From the IMG/VR virus record IMGVR_UViG_3300025405_000260, positions 1-44,500 of that record: a DNA stretch of 44,500 bases; one strand, given 5' to 3'. The DNA is from a virus. The position numbers and the translations under genes were made by a program. The notes beneath the pieces are model-generated. The model worked only from the letters and a program-made list of their open reading frames with translations. It had not been told where the DNA came from and made no database searches. This document shows positions 33,044-40,095 of this stretch, one piece after another. Position 1 is the first letter of the stretch, and each line of letters opens with the position of its first letter.

Positions 33044-33707
33044 AGATCTTTTAGATTCAATTCCAACCTGGACCAAGGATACTAGTCTACCTAGCCGTTC
33101 AAAGGTTCGTGAAGTTTGGAAGCAGGGTAAAGAGGTTACCAGTGAGGATATTGAAGCCTTTGAAAAGTTATTTGAAGTCTTTACTTCAGCTGACTTAAGT
33201 AATCGTGAGTTTCCTACAGAAGAAGAAATTGATGCTGTAGCTGATGAGTTGCTTTCTATCCGTCAGGTAAAGGATATGCTTGAAGGACGTGAATCAGCTA
33301 TTCGTAGTTATGTATTTGATTCAGTTAACCATCGTTTGACTTTTGAGGGTAAAGACCCAGAACGTGATTCAGGAGTACTTACCAGTTACGAATATGGAGT
33401 AAATCTCTCCAAAGAAGTATCTGGTGGTAAGCCTCAGATTGATGTAGATAAGCTTTTTGAAGTCTTGGAATCAGATCAGTTTACGTTGGTTACCAATCAG
33501 ATTGAAACTACTGTTGTTACCCGTTATCCAAATGGTGACCGTACCTCTGATACCGTTATCTCCTACGAGGTAAATGAAAAGGAACTTGAAAAGCAGTTAA
33601 TTGCAGGTAACGTAGGTATGGAGCAAATTCTTAAGGCTACTACACCAACCAAGACTAAGACGGCTTTTTACGTTCGTAAGATTAAGGCCAATAAGGAAGA
33701 TGCCTAG
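32982..33707 (+). CDS. Hypothetical protein, 241 residues
   Basis: ATG 32982 is preceded by AAGGAAAAAA and lies within the end of the previous gene in another frame (62-base overlap). The product is acidic: residues 10-130 are helical with many Glu, Asp and Ser (EDIEAFEKLFEVFTSADLS). Residues 130-220 form strands (TVVTRYPNGDRTSDTVISYE). The C-terminus is basic. No family is recognised and no catalytic pattern is visible. Confidence 0.62.
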   Translation: MDKTQELAIQESLKALGISTEDLLDSIPTWTKDTSLPSRSKVREVWKQGKEVTSEDIEAFEKLFEVFTSADLSNREFPTEEEIDAVADELLSIRQVKDMLEGRESAIRSYVFDSVNHRLTFEGKDPERDSGVLTSYEYGVNLSKEVSGGKPQIDVDKLFEVLESDQFTLVTNQIETTVVTRYPNGDRTSDTVISYEVNEKELEKQLIAGNVGMEQILKATTPTKTKTAFYVRKIKANKEDA

Positions 33708-34047
33708 AGAATACGGAACAAGAGAGGGTGATGACGAACCTAGATTTACTCAGGGGATGGCTGCTGCCTTTTTTGATCTAAATGCTCAAGCTTTAAGAGC
33801 AAAAGAACGTTCTGGATATTTTACGGATGCTCAAGGTAATAATCTAGAGATATATAGGACCCCTGGAGGTGAACGTAAATATAGTCTAAATGATATCTGG
33901 CGTATTGCTCATGCATTACGTAGACAAAATAAGATGACAGATAGACAGTTACGTTTAATTACCTTAAGAATTGATGCATTTAAGGAACCTGTGAAGAAAC
34001 ATAGAAAGAAGTTCCGTAAGGGAACTATTGGAGGACAGCCAGTATGA
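33700..34047 (+). CDS. MerR-like helix-turn-helix protein
   Basis: A 115-residue basic protein. Residues 15-80 fit the MerR winged HTH: FTQGMAAAFFDLNAQALRAK as helix-turn-helix, then a wing with RTPGGERKYSLNDIWRI, and a helix IAHALRRQNKM followed by TDRQLRLI. Such BldC/MerR-type small regulators occur in actinobacteria and their phages. The C-terminal Lys/Arg-rich tail may aid DNA binding. It overlaps both neighbours and could control its own cluster or host genes. Confidence 0.62.
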   Translation: MPREYGTREGDDEPRFTQGMAAAFFDLNAQALRAKERSGYFTDAQGNNLEIYRTPGGERKYSLNDIWRIAHALRRQNKMTDRQLRLITLRIDAFKEPVKKHRKKFRKGTIGGQPV

Positions 34048-34631
34048 AGATTGCTTTTACAGGAGCTCATAGTGTAGGTAAAACTACTGCTATGAATATG
34101 TTGTATAGTACCCTTCTAGATGCCTATGGAGAAATTCAGGTTGAAACTCTTGGTTCCAGTACCAGAGATTTAATGGAGATAGGTTGGAATAGAGACCAGA
34201 GAGGTTTTGAGTTAGCCTGTATCTATGAACGACGTAGGTGGATGTTAGAATTACAGAGTAAAGAAGTATCCTGGATATTAAGTGAGAGATGTGCTATAGA
34301 TGAAACGGCGTATATGTATGAAAAGTTTAGTGAAGATCTTAGGTCTAGTGATAATTATCTACACTATGACTTTTATAGTGTGGCTAAACAAGAAGCCGAA
34401 TGGGAAGTCCAAAACTACTGGGATCGTGTCTACTATATTCCAGTGGACGACAGACCTATTGATGACGATGGTGCTAGACCCCTTGATAAGGACTACCAAA
34501 GAAAGATAGATAATAATATCTTGAAGTCCATTGAGAAATATGGTAAAATGGACTTAGTAAAGAAAATGCCTACTGAATTAGAGTTATGGCAGGACTACTT
34601 TAGGAAGGAAGTAGAGCAATGGAAGAAGTAG
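34044..34631 (+). CDS. P-loop NTPase / kinase-like protein
   Basis: A 195-residue protein with Walker A GAHSVGKTT at residues 7-15. Later motifs (SERCAIDETAYMYE with an ERC/DET signature, then VYYIPVDDRPIDDDGARP) resemble AAA_28/NadR-type nucleoside or nicotinamide-riboside kinase-like proteins of phages. The exact substrate cannot be told. It is coupled to the MerR-like gene by ATGA-type overlap and to the next gene by 13 bases. Confidence 0.65.
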   Translation: MKIAFTGAHSVGKTTAMNMLYSTLLDAYGEIQVETLGSSTRDLMEIGWNRDQRGFELACIYERRRWMLELQSKEVSWILSERCAIDETAYMYEKFSEDLRSSDNYLHYDFYSVAKQEAEWEVQNYWDRVYYIPVDDRPIDDDGARPLDKDYQRKIDNNILKSIEKYGKMDLVKKMPTELELWQDYFRKEVEQWKK

Positions 34632-35419
34632 AAGAGTATTATGAAGAATCTCAAGAAGTAGAAAATAAGCTCTTTCAGTTAGAAAAATTAGAACAGGGCC
34701 CTAGTAGGTCTGAGCAACTTTATGGCTCTGATTGGAAAAAGAAGGTTCTCAACAAAAACGACCTGCCTGTTCCAGATGTAATGTATGTTAATTGTCCACG
34801 TCATGGAGACTTCCTCATGACACCAATTAAGATCTTTCGTTCAGCTTATGGGGTTAGTGTTACGTTCCAGTGCCACCATATTGATAAGTATGACCATGCC
34901 TGTTTGATTATTGTTCAGGTAAACGAACCCATTAGTGGTAGTAGACCATGGTTACGTTCTGGAGATTTACTGGCTCATGAACAATGGGACAAAGCATTAG
35001 AAAAAGTACAGCAGGTTAATTTTGGTGACAGAATTATTGCCACCACTAATGAAGACCTGGATATGAGTAACGTTTCTAGTGATCTTACCTTTACAGAAGT
35101 TCCACCTAACCCCTGGACAAAGCAGGGTTCTGTTTCCTATATCATCTGGGATGTGTTTTGGAAGAATATTCAGGAACAGGGATTTTGTACCTACAAAGCC
35201 ATCGAAGATGCTATGATGGAACGTAAGGGTGAAATTCCAAAGCAAACATATCAGGATACACTTGGGTCAGTTCCATTGACCAACTGGATGATGTTACGTA
35301 CAGGATTTGTAATCAAGAAGTTTGGTGAGTCATGGAAGGTAGTTGCTAGAGGAGAAGGAGCGCCTACTAGTAAGCCATGGAGTGATCCCGAATATAGAAA
35401 GAAATTTGGATTCGAATAA
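34619..35419 (+). CDS. Hypothetical protein, 266 residues, possible zinc site
   Basis: The N-terminus is very acidic (EEVEEYYEESQEVENKL). Residues 60-95 contain NCPRHGDF and CHHIDKYDHAC, a Cys/His group able to bind zinc. The C-terminal half is helical with several Trp residues and a C-terminal winged-helix-like stretch (MERKGEIPKQTYQDTLGSV). It is the last gene before the strong promoter at 35427. No family is recognised. Confidence 0.6.
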   Translation: MEEVEEYYEESQEVENKLFQLEKLEQGPSRSEQLYGSDWKKKVLNKNDLPVPDVMYVNCPRHGDFLMTPIKIFRSAYGVSVTFQCHHIDKYDHACLIIVQVNEPISGSRPWLRSGDLLAHEQWDKALEKVQQVNFGDRIIATTNEDLDMSNVSSDLTFTEVPPNPWTKQGSVSYIIWDVFWKNIQEQGFCTYKAIEDAMMERKGEIPKQTYQDTLGSVPLTNWMMLRTGFVIKKFGESWKVVARGEGAPTSKPWSDPEYRKKFGFE

Positions 35420-35426
35420 TTAGATA

Positions 35427-35455
35427 TTGATTTTCATTAGAATCTTTATTATAAT
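35427..35455 (+). promoter_or_regulatory. Strong promoter, TTGATT-N17-TATAAT
   Basis: The -35 at 35427-35432 and a consensus -10 at 35450-35455 are 17 bases apart. It lies 8 bases after the stop of the previous gene. Transcription should begin near 35462, giving a 5' leader of about 190 bases before panD. Confidence 0.8.
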
Positions 35456-35469
35456 TAAAGTATAAATAG

Positions 35470-35514
35470 TCAAAAGTTAAGGTTTTTACCTCCATTTCGA
35501 CCTTAACTGTTTGA
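35470..35514 (+). promoter_or_regulatory. Leader hairpin 1 (possible attenuator/terminator)
   Basis: TCAAA-AGTTAAGG pairs with CCTTAACT-(G bulge)-TTTGA, 13 base pairs, with an 18-base loop, followed by TTATTTTA. It could work as a weak terminator or attenuator soon after the promoter. GC content is low, so termination is uncertain. Confidence 0.55.
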
Positions 35515-35522
35515 TTATTTTA

Positions 35523-35563
35523 GTCCTGGGGATTTTCTTTCCTTCCTTCCGTTGCCCCAGGAC
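35523..35563 (+). promoter_or_regulatory. Leader hairpin 2 with pyrimidine-rich loop
   Basis: GTCCTGGGG pairs perfectly with CCCCAGGAC around a 23-base loop rich in C and T. The loop segment TTTCCTT (35538-35544) is complementary to AAGGAAA in the panD ribosome site (35647-35653), so a loop-SD contact is possible. Confidence 0.58.
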
Positions 35564-35568
35564 GAATC

Positions 35569-35636
35569 GTAGCTGTAGTATAAAAAAGTATTACATCCCT
35601 AGTTGGGAGATGTAGGTGCAAGTCCTACCAGCTACA
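35569..35636 (+). ncRNA. tRNA-like structure in the panD leader
   Basis: GTAGCTG/CAGCTAC is a perfect 7-bp acceptor-type stem, and GTAGG-TGCAAGT-CCTAC a perfect T arm with a 7-base loop. The expected D arm reduces to three pairs and lacks the GG of a normal D loop. The anticodon arm (TCC/GGA closing a CTAGTTG loop) is short and lacks a purine after the anticodon. It is either a degenerate tRNA or a tRNA mimic, not a reliable functional tRNA. Confidence 0.5.
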
Positions 35637-35655
35637 CTGTTGTAGAAAGGAAAAT

Positions 35656-36003
35656 ATGAGACAGTATGTAGCATCCAAGCTCCATGGTTTGAGAGTAACT
35701 CACAAAAGTCTAGATTACCATGGTTCAGTAACCATTCCAAAGAATTACTGCCTAGAATTAGATATTCAGGAGTATGAATGGATTTATGTTGTAAATGCCA
35801 GTAATGGTTTACGTTGGGAAACTTACGTACTTTACGGCCCAGATCATGAATTCCACCTCAATGGTGGTGGAGCTCGTTTGGGAGAAATTGGGGATAAGTG
35901 CATCCTCTTTACTCGTAAGGTTGGAGATGTTTACGAACCAGCCAAGGTTCTAGAGATCGACGAAAAGAACGAAAAGATTAAAGCTTTTACGTATGAGCAA
36001 TAA
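35656..36003 (+). CDS. panD: Aspartate 1-decarboxylase (pyruvoyl enzyme)
   Basis: A 115-residue protein aligning with bacterial PanD through most of its length: SKLHGLRVTHKSLDYHGSV with K8, H10, Y21 and the self-cleavage pair G23-S24 (which yields the pyruvoyl group), VNASNGLRWETYVLYG with R53 and Y57, NGGGARLGEIGD, and VLEIDEKNEKI. The enzyme turns L-aspartate into beta-alanine and CO2. It is slightly shorter than the 126-residue E. coli enzyme. It is the first gene after a strong promoter and structured leader and overlaps the amidoligase gene by 11 bases, suggesting that beta-alanine is a building block for that pathway and not only a CoA precursor. Confidence 0.88.
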   Translation: MRQYVASKLHGLRVTHKSLDYHGSVTIPKNYCLELDIQEYEWIYVVNASNGLRWETYVLYGPDHEFHLNGGGARLGEIGDKCILFTRKVGDVYEPAKVLEIDEKNEKIKAFTYEQ

Positions 36004-36832
36004 TTTTACCTACGGTTGCGAATTAGAGTGGTCTGATGTAGATAAGAGGACCCCTATTCCTGCTGAACTTGGTGCCTGGGATTGGGAGGATACAACCATC
36101 GTTAATTCAGATGGTCATGCCAACGACCCCAAGGGAAAGAACCATTTCTTTGGTGGGGAAATTAATACTAAACCTACAGAGACTATTAGTGAGCAAATTT
36201 TAAACATAGGTCTCCTTAAATCTCTACTTAACCCTAATAGTTTTTATAGGGCCAATTTGCATATTCATGTAGGAATGGAAGGCCTTACAGAGGACCTAGA
36301 GATTCAAAAGAAGTTATTGCGTTATATTAAGGATAACGATGAGTTTATCTATAACGAAATGCTCTTTAGGCCTGAACCCACCAAGGAAATGTATCCTGAC
36401 CCTGATGTATTAAAGGCTGCTAAAAAGTTCCATAGACAGCAGGTTATCTGGGCCAAGAAGCCTATGGCCCCAGATCGTGTAGAAAAGTGTTTGGCTGCTA
36501 ATACAGTTAGAGAATTTTATGAAGGTCATTTCCTCTATTCTGAAAAGCACCAGAGAATCTTTTACCACTTGAGTTCCCCTAGAGCCGGAATTAACCTTAG
36601 ATCATTACATAAAAATGGTACAGTTGAGTTTAGATGCTGGCCTGGGACAACTGATGTAGATCAGATTAAGGATGCAATGGAATTTTGTAGAGAATTTATG
36701 GAGGCTGCCTTAAATAACCCTTCAAGAACCTCTAGAGATATCTATGAATCTAGAACCTGGAACTTTCCTCAATGGCAGGAGTTTATTTACGACCTAGAGG
36801 TAGGTTACCACAAAACGAAAGTAGAACACTAG
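35993..36832 (+). CDS. Amidoligase-family protein, copy 1
   Basis: A 279-residue protein with the amidoligase (COOH-NH2 ligase) pattern: TYGCELEW with acidic E10/E12, FGGEINTKP at residues 53-61, NLHIHVG at 88-94, and TVEFRCWPGTTDVDQIKDAM in the C-terminal half. In this glutamine synthetase-like fold the acidic residues and histidines bind metal-ATP, and the enzyme joins a carboxylate to an amine. Targets in phages are unknown. The gene overlaps panD and is followed after one base by a paralogue with the same layout. Confidence 0.8.
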   Translation: MSNNFTYGCELEWSDVDKRTPIPAELGAWDWEDTTIVNSDGHANDPKGKNHFFGGEINTKPTETISEQILNIGLLKSLLNPNSFYRANLHIHVGMEGLTEDLEIQKKLLRYIKDNDEFIYNEMLFRPEPTKEMYPDPDVLKAAKKFHRQQVIWAKKPMAPDRVEKCLAANTVREFYEGHFLYSEKHQRIFYHLSSPRAGINLRSLHKNGTVEFRCWPGTTDVDQIKDAMEFCREFMEAALNNPSRTSRDIYESRTWNFPQWQEFIYDLEVGYHKTKVEH

Positions 36833-36833
36833 T

Positions 36834-37697
36834 ATGGACCGTAGAGAAAAATTAGGTGAGTTCACCTATGGATTAGAGATTGAGTGGAGTGATTGTGATT
36901 CAAGAACTCCTCTTCCAGAAGATTGTGGCAAATGGAGCCCAAAGGAATGGACGATTGTTAATTCAGATGGTAGAGCAAATGACCCCACTCATATTAGGAA
37001 TACTCAGGGTGGAGAAATCAATACAGTTCCATCCGATACGATTGAACGTCAAGTAGAGATTACTAGAACTCTTCGTGATCTTTTAAACCCTACTGCATTG
37101 TATCGTGGTAGTCTTCAGGTGCATATTGGAGTTCCTGGTTTAGTAGATGACCTTGATGCCTTAAAGGACCTCTTTCGTTATACGATTGATAACCAACCCT
37201 TTATCTTCTTTGAGATCTTTCCTAGAGTAAAGCTTACTAGAGGTATGTTTTCTAACCCAGAGGATTGGAAGGTAGCCAGTAGATTTGATAGACAAAAGAA
37301 TCTATGGACCAAGCGTGGTGTTCCTGCTAGTAGAATTGATAGTATTCTTAATTCAGAGACTACCGAAGATTTTTATGAGAATCACTTCCAGTATAACGAG
37401 AAGTTAGGACGTAGACTTTACCACCTTGGTGTATGGAGAGCTGGAGTAAATGTACGTAGTGCTTTTATGCATGGTACAGTTGAATTCCGTTGTTTCCCCA
37501 ATACTACAGATCCAGATCAGGTACGTGATTGCTTTGAGTTTGCCAGACAGATTGTTGAAGCTGGTCTCTATAACCCTTCTAGAACTGCCAAGGATATTTA
37601 CGAGAGTAGAGAATGGAATTTTCCAGATTGGCCTCCATTTGATGTAGAATTGGAAAAGGGCTTCCTTGCTACTGCCAAGAGGCCTGACGGTATCTAA
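36834..37697 (+). CDS. Amidoligase-family protein, copy 2
   Basis: A 287-residue paralogue of the previous gene. It has FTYGLEIEWSD with E15/E17, GGEINTVP, a changed SLQVHIG where copy 1 has NLHIHVG (the first His is Gln), and the GTVEFRCFPNTTDPDQVRD segment. The shared order of motifs and similar C-termini (RTSRDIYESRTWNFP versus RTAKDIYESREWNFP) show a local duplication with later divergence. It likely handles a related but different substrate, or forms a heteromer with copy 1. It is coupled to copy 3 by TAATG. Confidence 0.78.
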   Translation: MDRREKLGEFTYGLEIEWSDCDSRTPLPEDCGKWSPKEWTIVNSDGRANDPTHIRNTQGGEINTVPSDTIERQVEITRTLRDLLNPTALYRGSLQVHIGVPGLVDDLDALKDLFRYTIDNQPFIFFEIFPRVKLTRGMFSNPEDWKVASRFDRQKNLWTKRGVPASRIDSILNSETTEDFYENHFQYNEKLGRRLYHLGVWRAGVNVRSAFMHGTVEFRCFPNTTDPDQVRDCFEFARQIVEAGLYNPSRTAKDIYESREWNFPDWPPFDVELEKGFLATAKRPDGI

Positions 37698-38578
37698 TGA
37701 CCACCTATGGACTAGAAATTGAGATGGGAGATATCAATCTCCTTAAGGCTGCTAATCTGGTATTTACAAAGCAAGGTCTTGATCCCAGTACATGGAAGGA
37801 CCGTGGAGTCCATCTTAGTGAAAAGGTTCGTAAATACGATATCTGGAATATTAGCTCAGATAAGACTATTACCAATCACAATGGTACTAGATGCCGTAGA
37901 GTAGTAATGCTTCCAGATGGTAGTATTGTTGGTGGTAAAGAAAGCAATCGTGAATACTGGCAGGGTGCAGAATTAATCTCTCCTGTTTTAAAGTCCGAAG
38001 AAATGGACAAGGACTTTCCTGTACTACAAGGCTACCTAGATGTACTCTATGCTAATGGTGCCAGTATTGACCCAGCCTTATTCCATGACCTACATGTTCA
38101 TGTAGACTTTGGTGAACAAAGCCCAGAACAGTGGAAGAGATTAATGGAGTTTACGGCCTGGATTAGAGAAGCTCAGTATCCTCTTATCAAGGTACATGAA
38201 GCTGCTACTCCAGAACACTCTCCAAAGAAGTATCGTTATAGTGATGAATTTGTAGCTGATCTTCTTAAGACAAAAGATTACGAAGAGTATAGTTACGAAT
38301 ATCGACGTCACCATAAGTTAGCAAATGGGGAAAGACAGAGTTTCCAACTATATCAGTATCGTAGATTAGCCTGTCCAGGAGCAGTAATGGACCCAACCAA
38401 GAGTTATAATACTCTTGAATGGAGAATGTGGCCTGGTCTATCTAATGTGGACTTGATTAAACGTATTGCACAATTTAGTATTAATTGTACCGAATCTTTT
38501 CCATCACAGGAATTTGTAGAAGAATGGTCTAAAGAGACCGTTGAATTAATAAAGGAAGAAAATGCCAGAAAAGCCTAA
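37697..38578 (+). CDS. Amidoligase-family protein, copy 3 (divergent)
   Basis: A 293-residue protein with TTYGLEIEMGD at the start, AELISPVL in place of the GGEIN motif, DLHVHVDFGEQSPEQW, and NTLEWRMWPGLSNVDLIKR, so the acidic and His motifs remain. An additional region (residues 45-95) carries KTITNHNGTRCRRV. It is much more diverged than copies 1 and 2 and is probably an older paralogue that forms a different amide bond. It overlaps the methyltransferase gene by 17 bases. Confidence 0.75.
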   Translation: MTTYGLEIEMGDINLLKAANLVFTKQGLDPSTWKDRGVHLSEKVRKYDIWNISSDKTITNHNGTRCRRVVMLPDGSIVGGKESNREYWQGAELISPVLKSEEMDKDFPVLQGYLDVLYANGASIDPALFHDLHVHVDFGEQSPEQWKRLMEFTAWIREAQYPLIKVHEAATPEHSPKKYRYSDEFVADLLKTKDYEEYSYEYRRHHKLANGERQSFQLYQYRRLACPGAVMDPTKSYNTLEWRMWPGLSNVDLIKRIAQFSINCTESFPSQEFVEEWSKETVELIKEENARKA

Positions 38579-39227
38579 GTCTAGAAGAGCTATTAAGACG
38601 TTTGATATTAATACGTTATCAGATGAGCAGCGTAAAGAGTATTGGAATAATATGTCTGAAAAGCAGGTATTTGGACTCTACCGTCCAAAGACTATTCGCT
38701 TTGTAAGAGAAAAGACCAAGGAAATTACGGACAAGTACTATGCTTTGGACCCCAATGTTACGGTTCATGAGCCTGGTTGTGCATATGCTATGGCTTTGAG
38801 AAGTATTAACCCAGAGATTAAGTATCTGGGTACGGACCTGGCTGAAAATATGATTACTGGTTCTAGAGAGTTATATGCAGACCTTCCAAATGCCACCTTT
38901 GAGGTAGAGAGTATTGAATCTGCCTATGAGAAGGGAATTAAGGCAGATGTTAGTCTTATCTTGTGTATGATGGACTCTATTGCTCATGATTATTCATTGG
39001 AGTTGTTGGAGAAGGTAATGGAGATGTCTAATAAGGCTGTTTTGTTTATCTCTCAACGACATGAGTTTAATCGTAGTTTGCATGATCCCAACTGGAACTG
39101 GACTAGAAACTTTAATAGCCATGACCCTCAGGAAATTGTTGAAATGGCCAATAAGCTTGGTTGGGATTGTGAATTAGATGTACGAGAAAAGTATTCTAAC
39201 TTTGCAGCTACCTTGACTAGGAGATAG
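38562..39227 (+). CDS. Class I SAM-dependent methyltransferase
   Basis: A 221-residue protein. Motif I is VHEPGCAYAMALR (residues 68-80), followed by KYLGTDLAENM with D92 as the SAM-ribose acidic residue, then a glycine-poor middle with LILCMMDSIAHDY and VLFISQRHEF. No DNA-methylase catalytic motif (such as NPPY or PC) is visible, so it probably methylates a small molecule or protein. It sits between the amidoligases and a TGT-like enzyme in one overlapping run. Confidence 0.75.
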   Translation: MPEKPKSRRAIKTFDINTLSDEQRKEYWNNMSEKQVFGLYRPKTIRFVREKTKEITDKYYALDPNVTVHEPGCAYAMALRSINPEIKYLGTDLAENMITGSRELYADLPNATFEVESIESAYEKGIKADVSLILCMMDSIAHDYSLELLEKVMEMSNKAVLFISQRHEFNRSLHDPNWNWTRNFNSHDPQEIVEMANKLGWDCELDVREKYSNFAATLTRR

Positions 39228-39228
39228 A

Positions 39229-40095
39229 GTGGATTTATATATTGGAAAACCCCATAGATATGTTGGGCCCAATCAGTTAGGTTATGCATTATCCCATGAA
39301 ATGAATAACGAAGCAACTATTGAGAGATATTCTAAGACCAATCGTTTAATTCTAGATAATGGAGCAGATGAATTAGGAGAAGGTGAGGGTGGCATGAGAT
39401 TGGCCTACCTTGCTGGTAGATTGAATCCTGAATTTGTTATCCTTCCAGATGTCCTTCATAAGGATAAAGAAACTCGTAAGCGTGGAATTAAGTTCTATAC
39501 CTCTATGAGAGATGCCGGATATGACGGTAAGTTTATTTCTGTTATTCAGGCTAAGACTCTAGATAAAGGTTTGGAAAGCTATAAGTTTTGGGCCAAGAGT
39601 GGTATGGTAGACCGTATTGGTGTTACCTATGATACAAAGATTGTAGGACATGAGGACTATGCCTTAGAGTTTTCTTGGGGAAAACGTATTAGCTTTCTCT
39701 ATAAGTTGGCTCCACTATACGAAAAGTATGAAATAGGTATTCATATGTTGGGTACTCTAGATGTACATGAAATGTATTTACTTAACCATTACGATGAGTT
39801 TAAGAAGTATGGAATCTATCAAATGATTGAAAGTCATGATACTACTGCTCCATGGGCTTGTCCTACAAAATTTTATGCTGGTACGAATAGAATCCATTTT
39901 GATAGAGAAAAGAATTGGGAACGTTTAAAGTTTTCTAGGAAGTTTGAACCATCTAAGTTAGGGATAGCCTACTGGAATGTTGTTTGTTATCTTGCTGCCT
40001 GTAAAATTCCTCTAGAGAGATGGAAAGAATATATTCCTGAGAATTTTGTAAATCATTACTGGGAAGATTTAGAGTTTAGACATTACTATGAATAA
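39229..40095 (+). CDS. TGT/DpdA-like base-exchange enzyme (TIM barrel)
   Basis: A 288-residue protein with a GTG start behind AGGAGATA. Its motifs recall tRNA-guanine transglycosylases and phage DpdA proteins: LILDNGADELGEG (D43 in the place of the DSGG motif), FVILPDV (D74), KFISVIQAK, DRIGVTYDT, then GIHMLGTLD followed by MIESHDTTAPW, where D204 takes the place of the nucleophile Asp of TGT. The zinc-binding Cys cluster of classical TGT is not seen. Phage DpdA proteins put 7-deazaguanines into DNA. The family call is by motif order only. Confidence 0.55.
   Translation: MDLYIGKPHRYVGPNQLGYALSHEMNNEATIERYSKTNRLILDNGADELGEGEGGMRLAYLAGRLNPEFVILPDVLHKDKETRKRGIKFYTSMRDAGYDGKFISVIQAKTLDKGLESYKFWAKSGMVDRIGVTYDTKIVGHEDYALEFSWGKRISFLYKLAPLYEKYEIGIHMLGTLDVHEMYLLNHYDEFKKYGIYQMIESHDTTAPWACPTKFYAGTNRIHFDREKNWERLKFSRKFEPSKLGIAYWNVVCYLAACKIPLERWKEYIPENFVNHYWEDLEFRHYYE

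Noticed and set aside
35569-35636. Functional tRNA-Thr (AGT loop triplet)
   Set aside because: The D arm is too short, the D loop lacks GG and position 37 would be T, so calling an amino acid is not supported.
35538-35653. Certain loop-to-ribosome-site pairing controlling panD
   Set aside because: The 7-base complementarity is real, but pyrimidine-rich loops match purine-rich ribosome sites easily by chance, so it is kept only as a remark.
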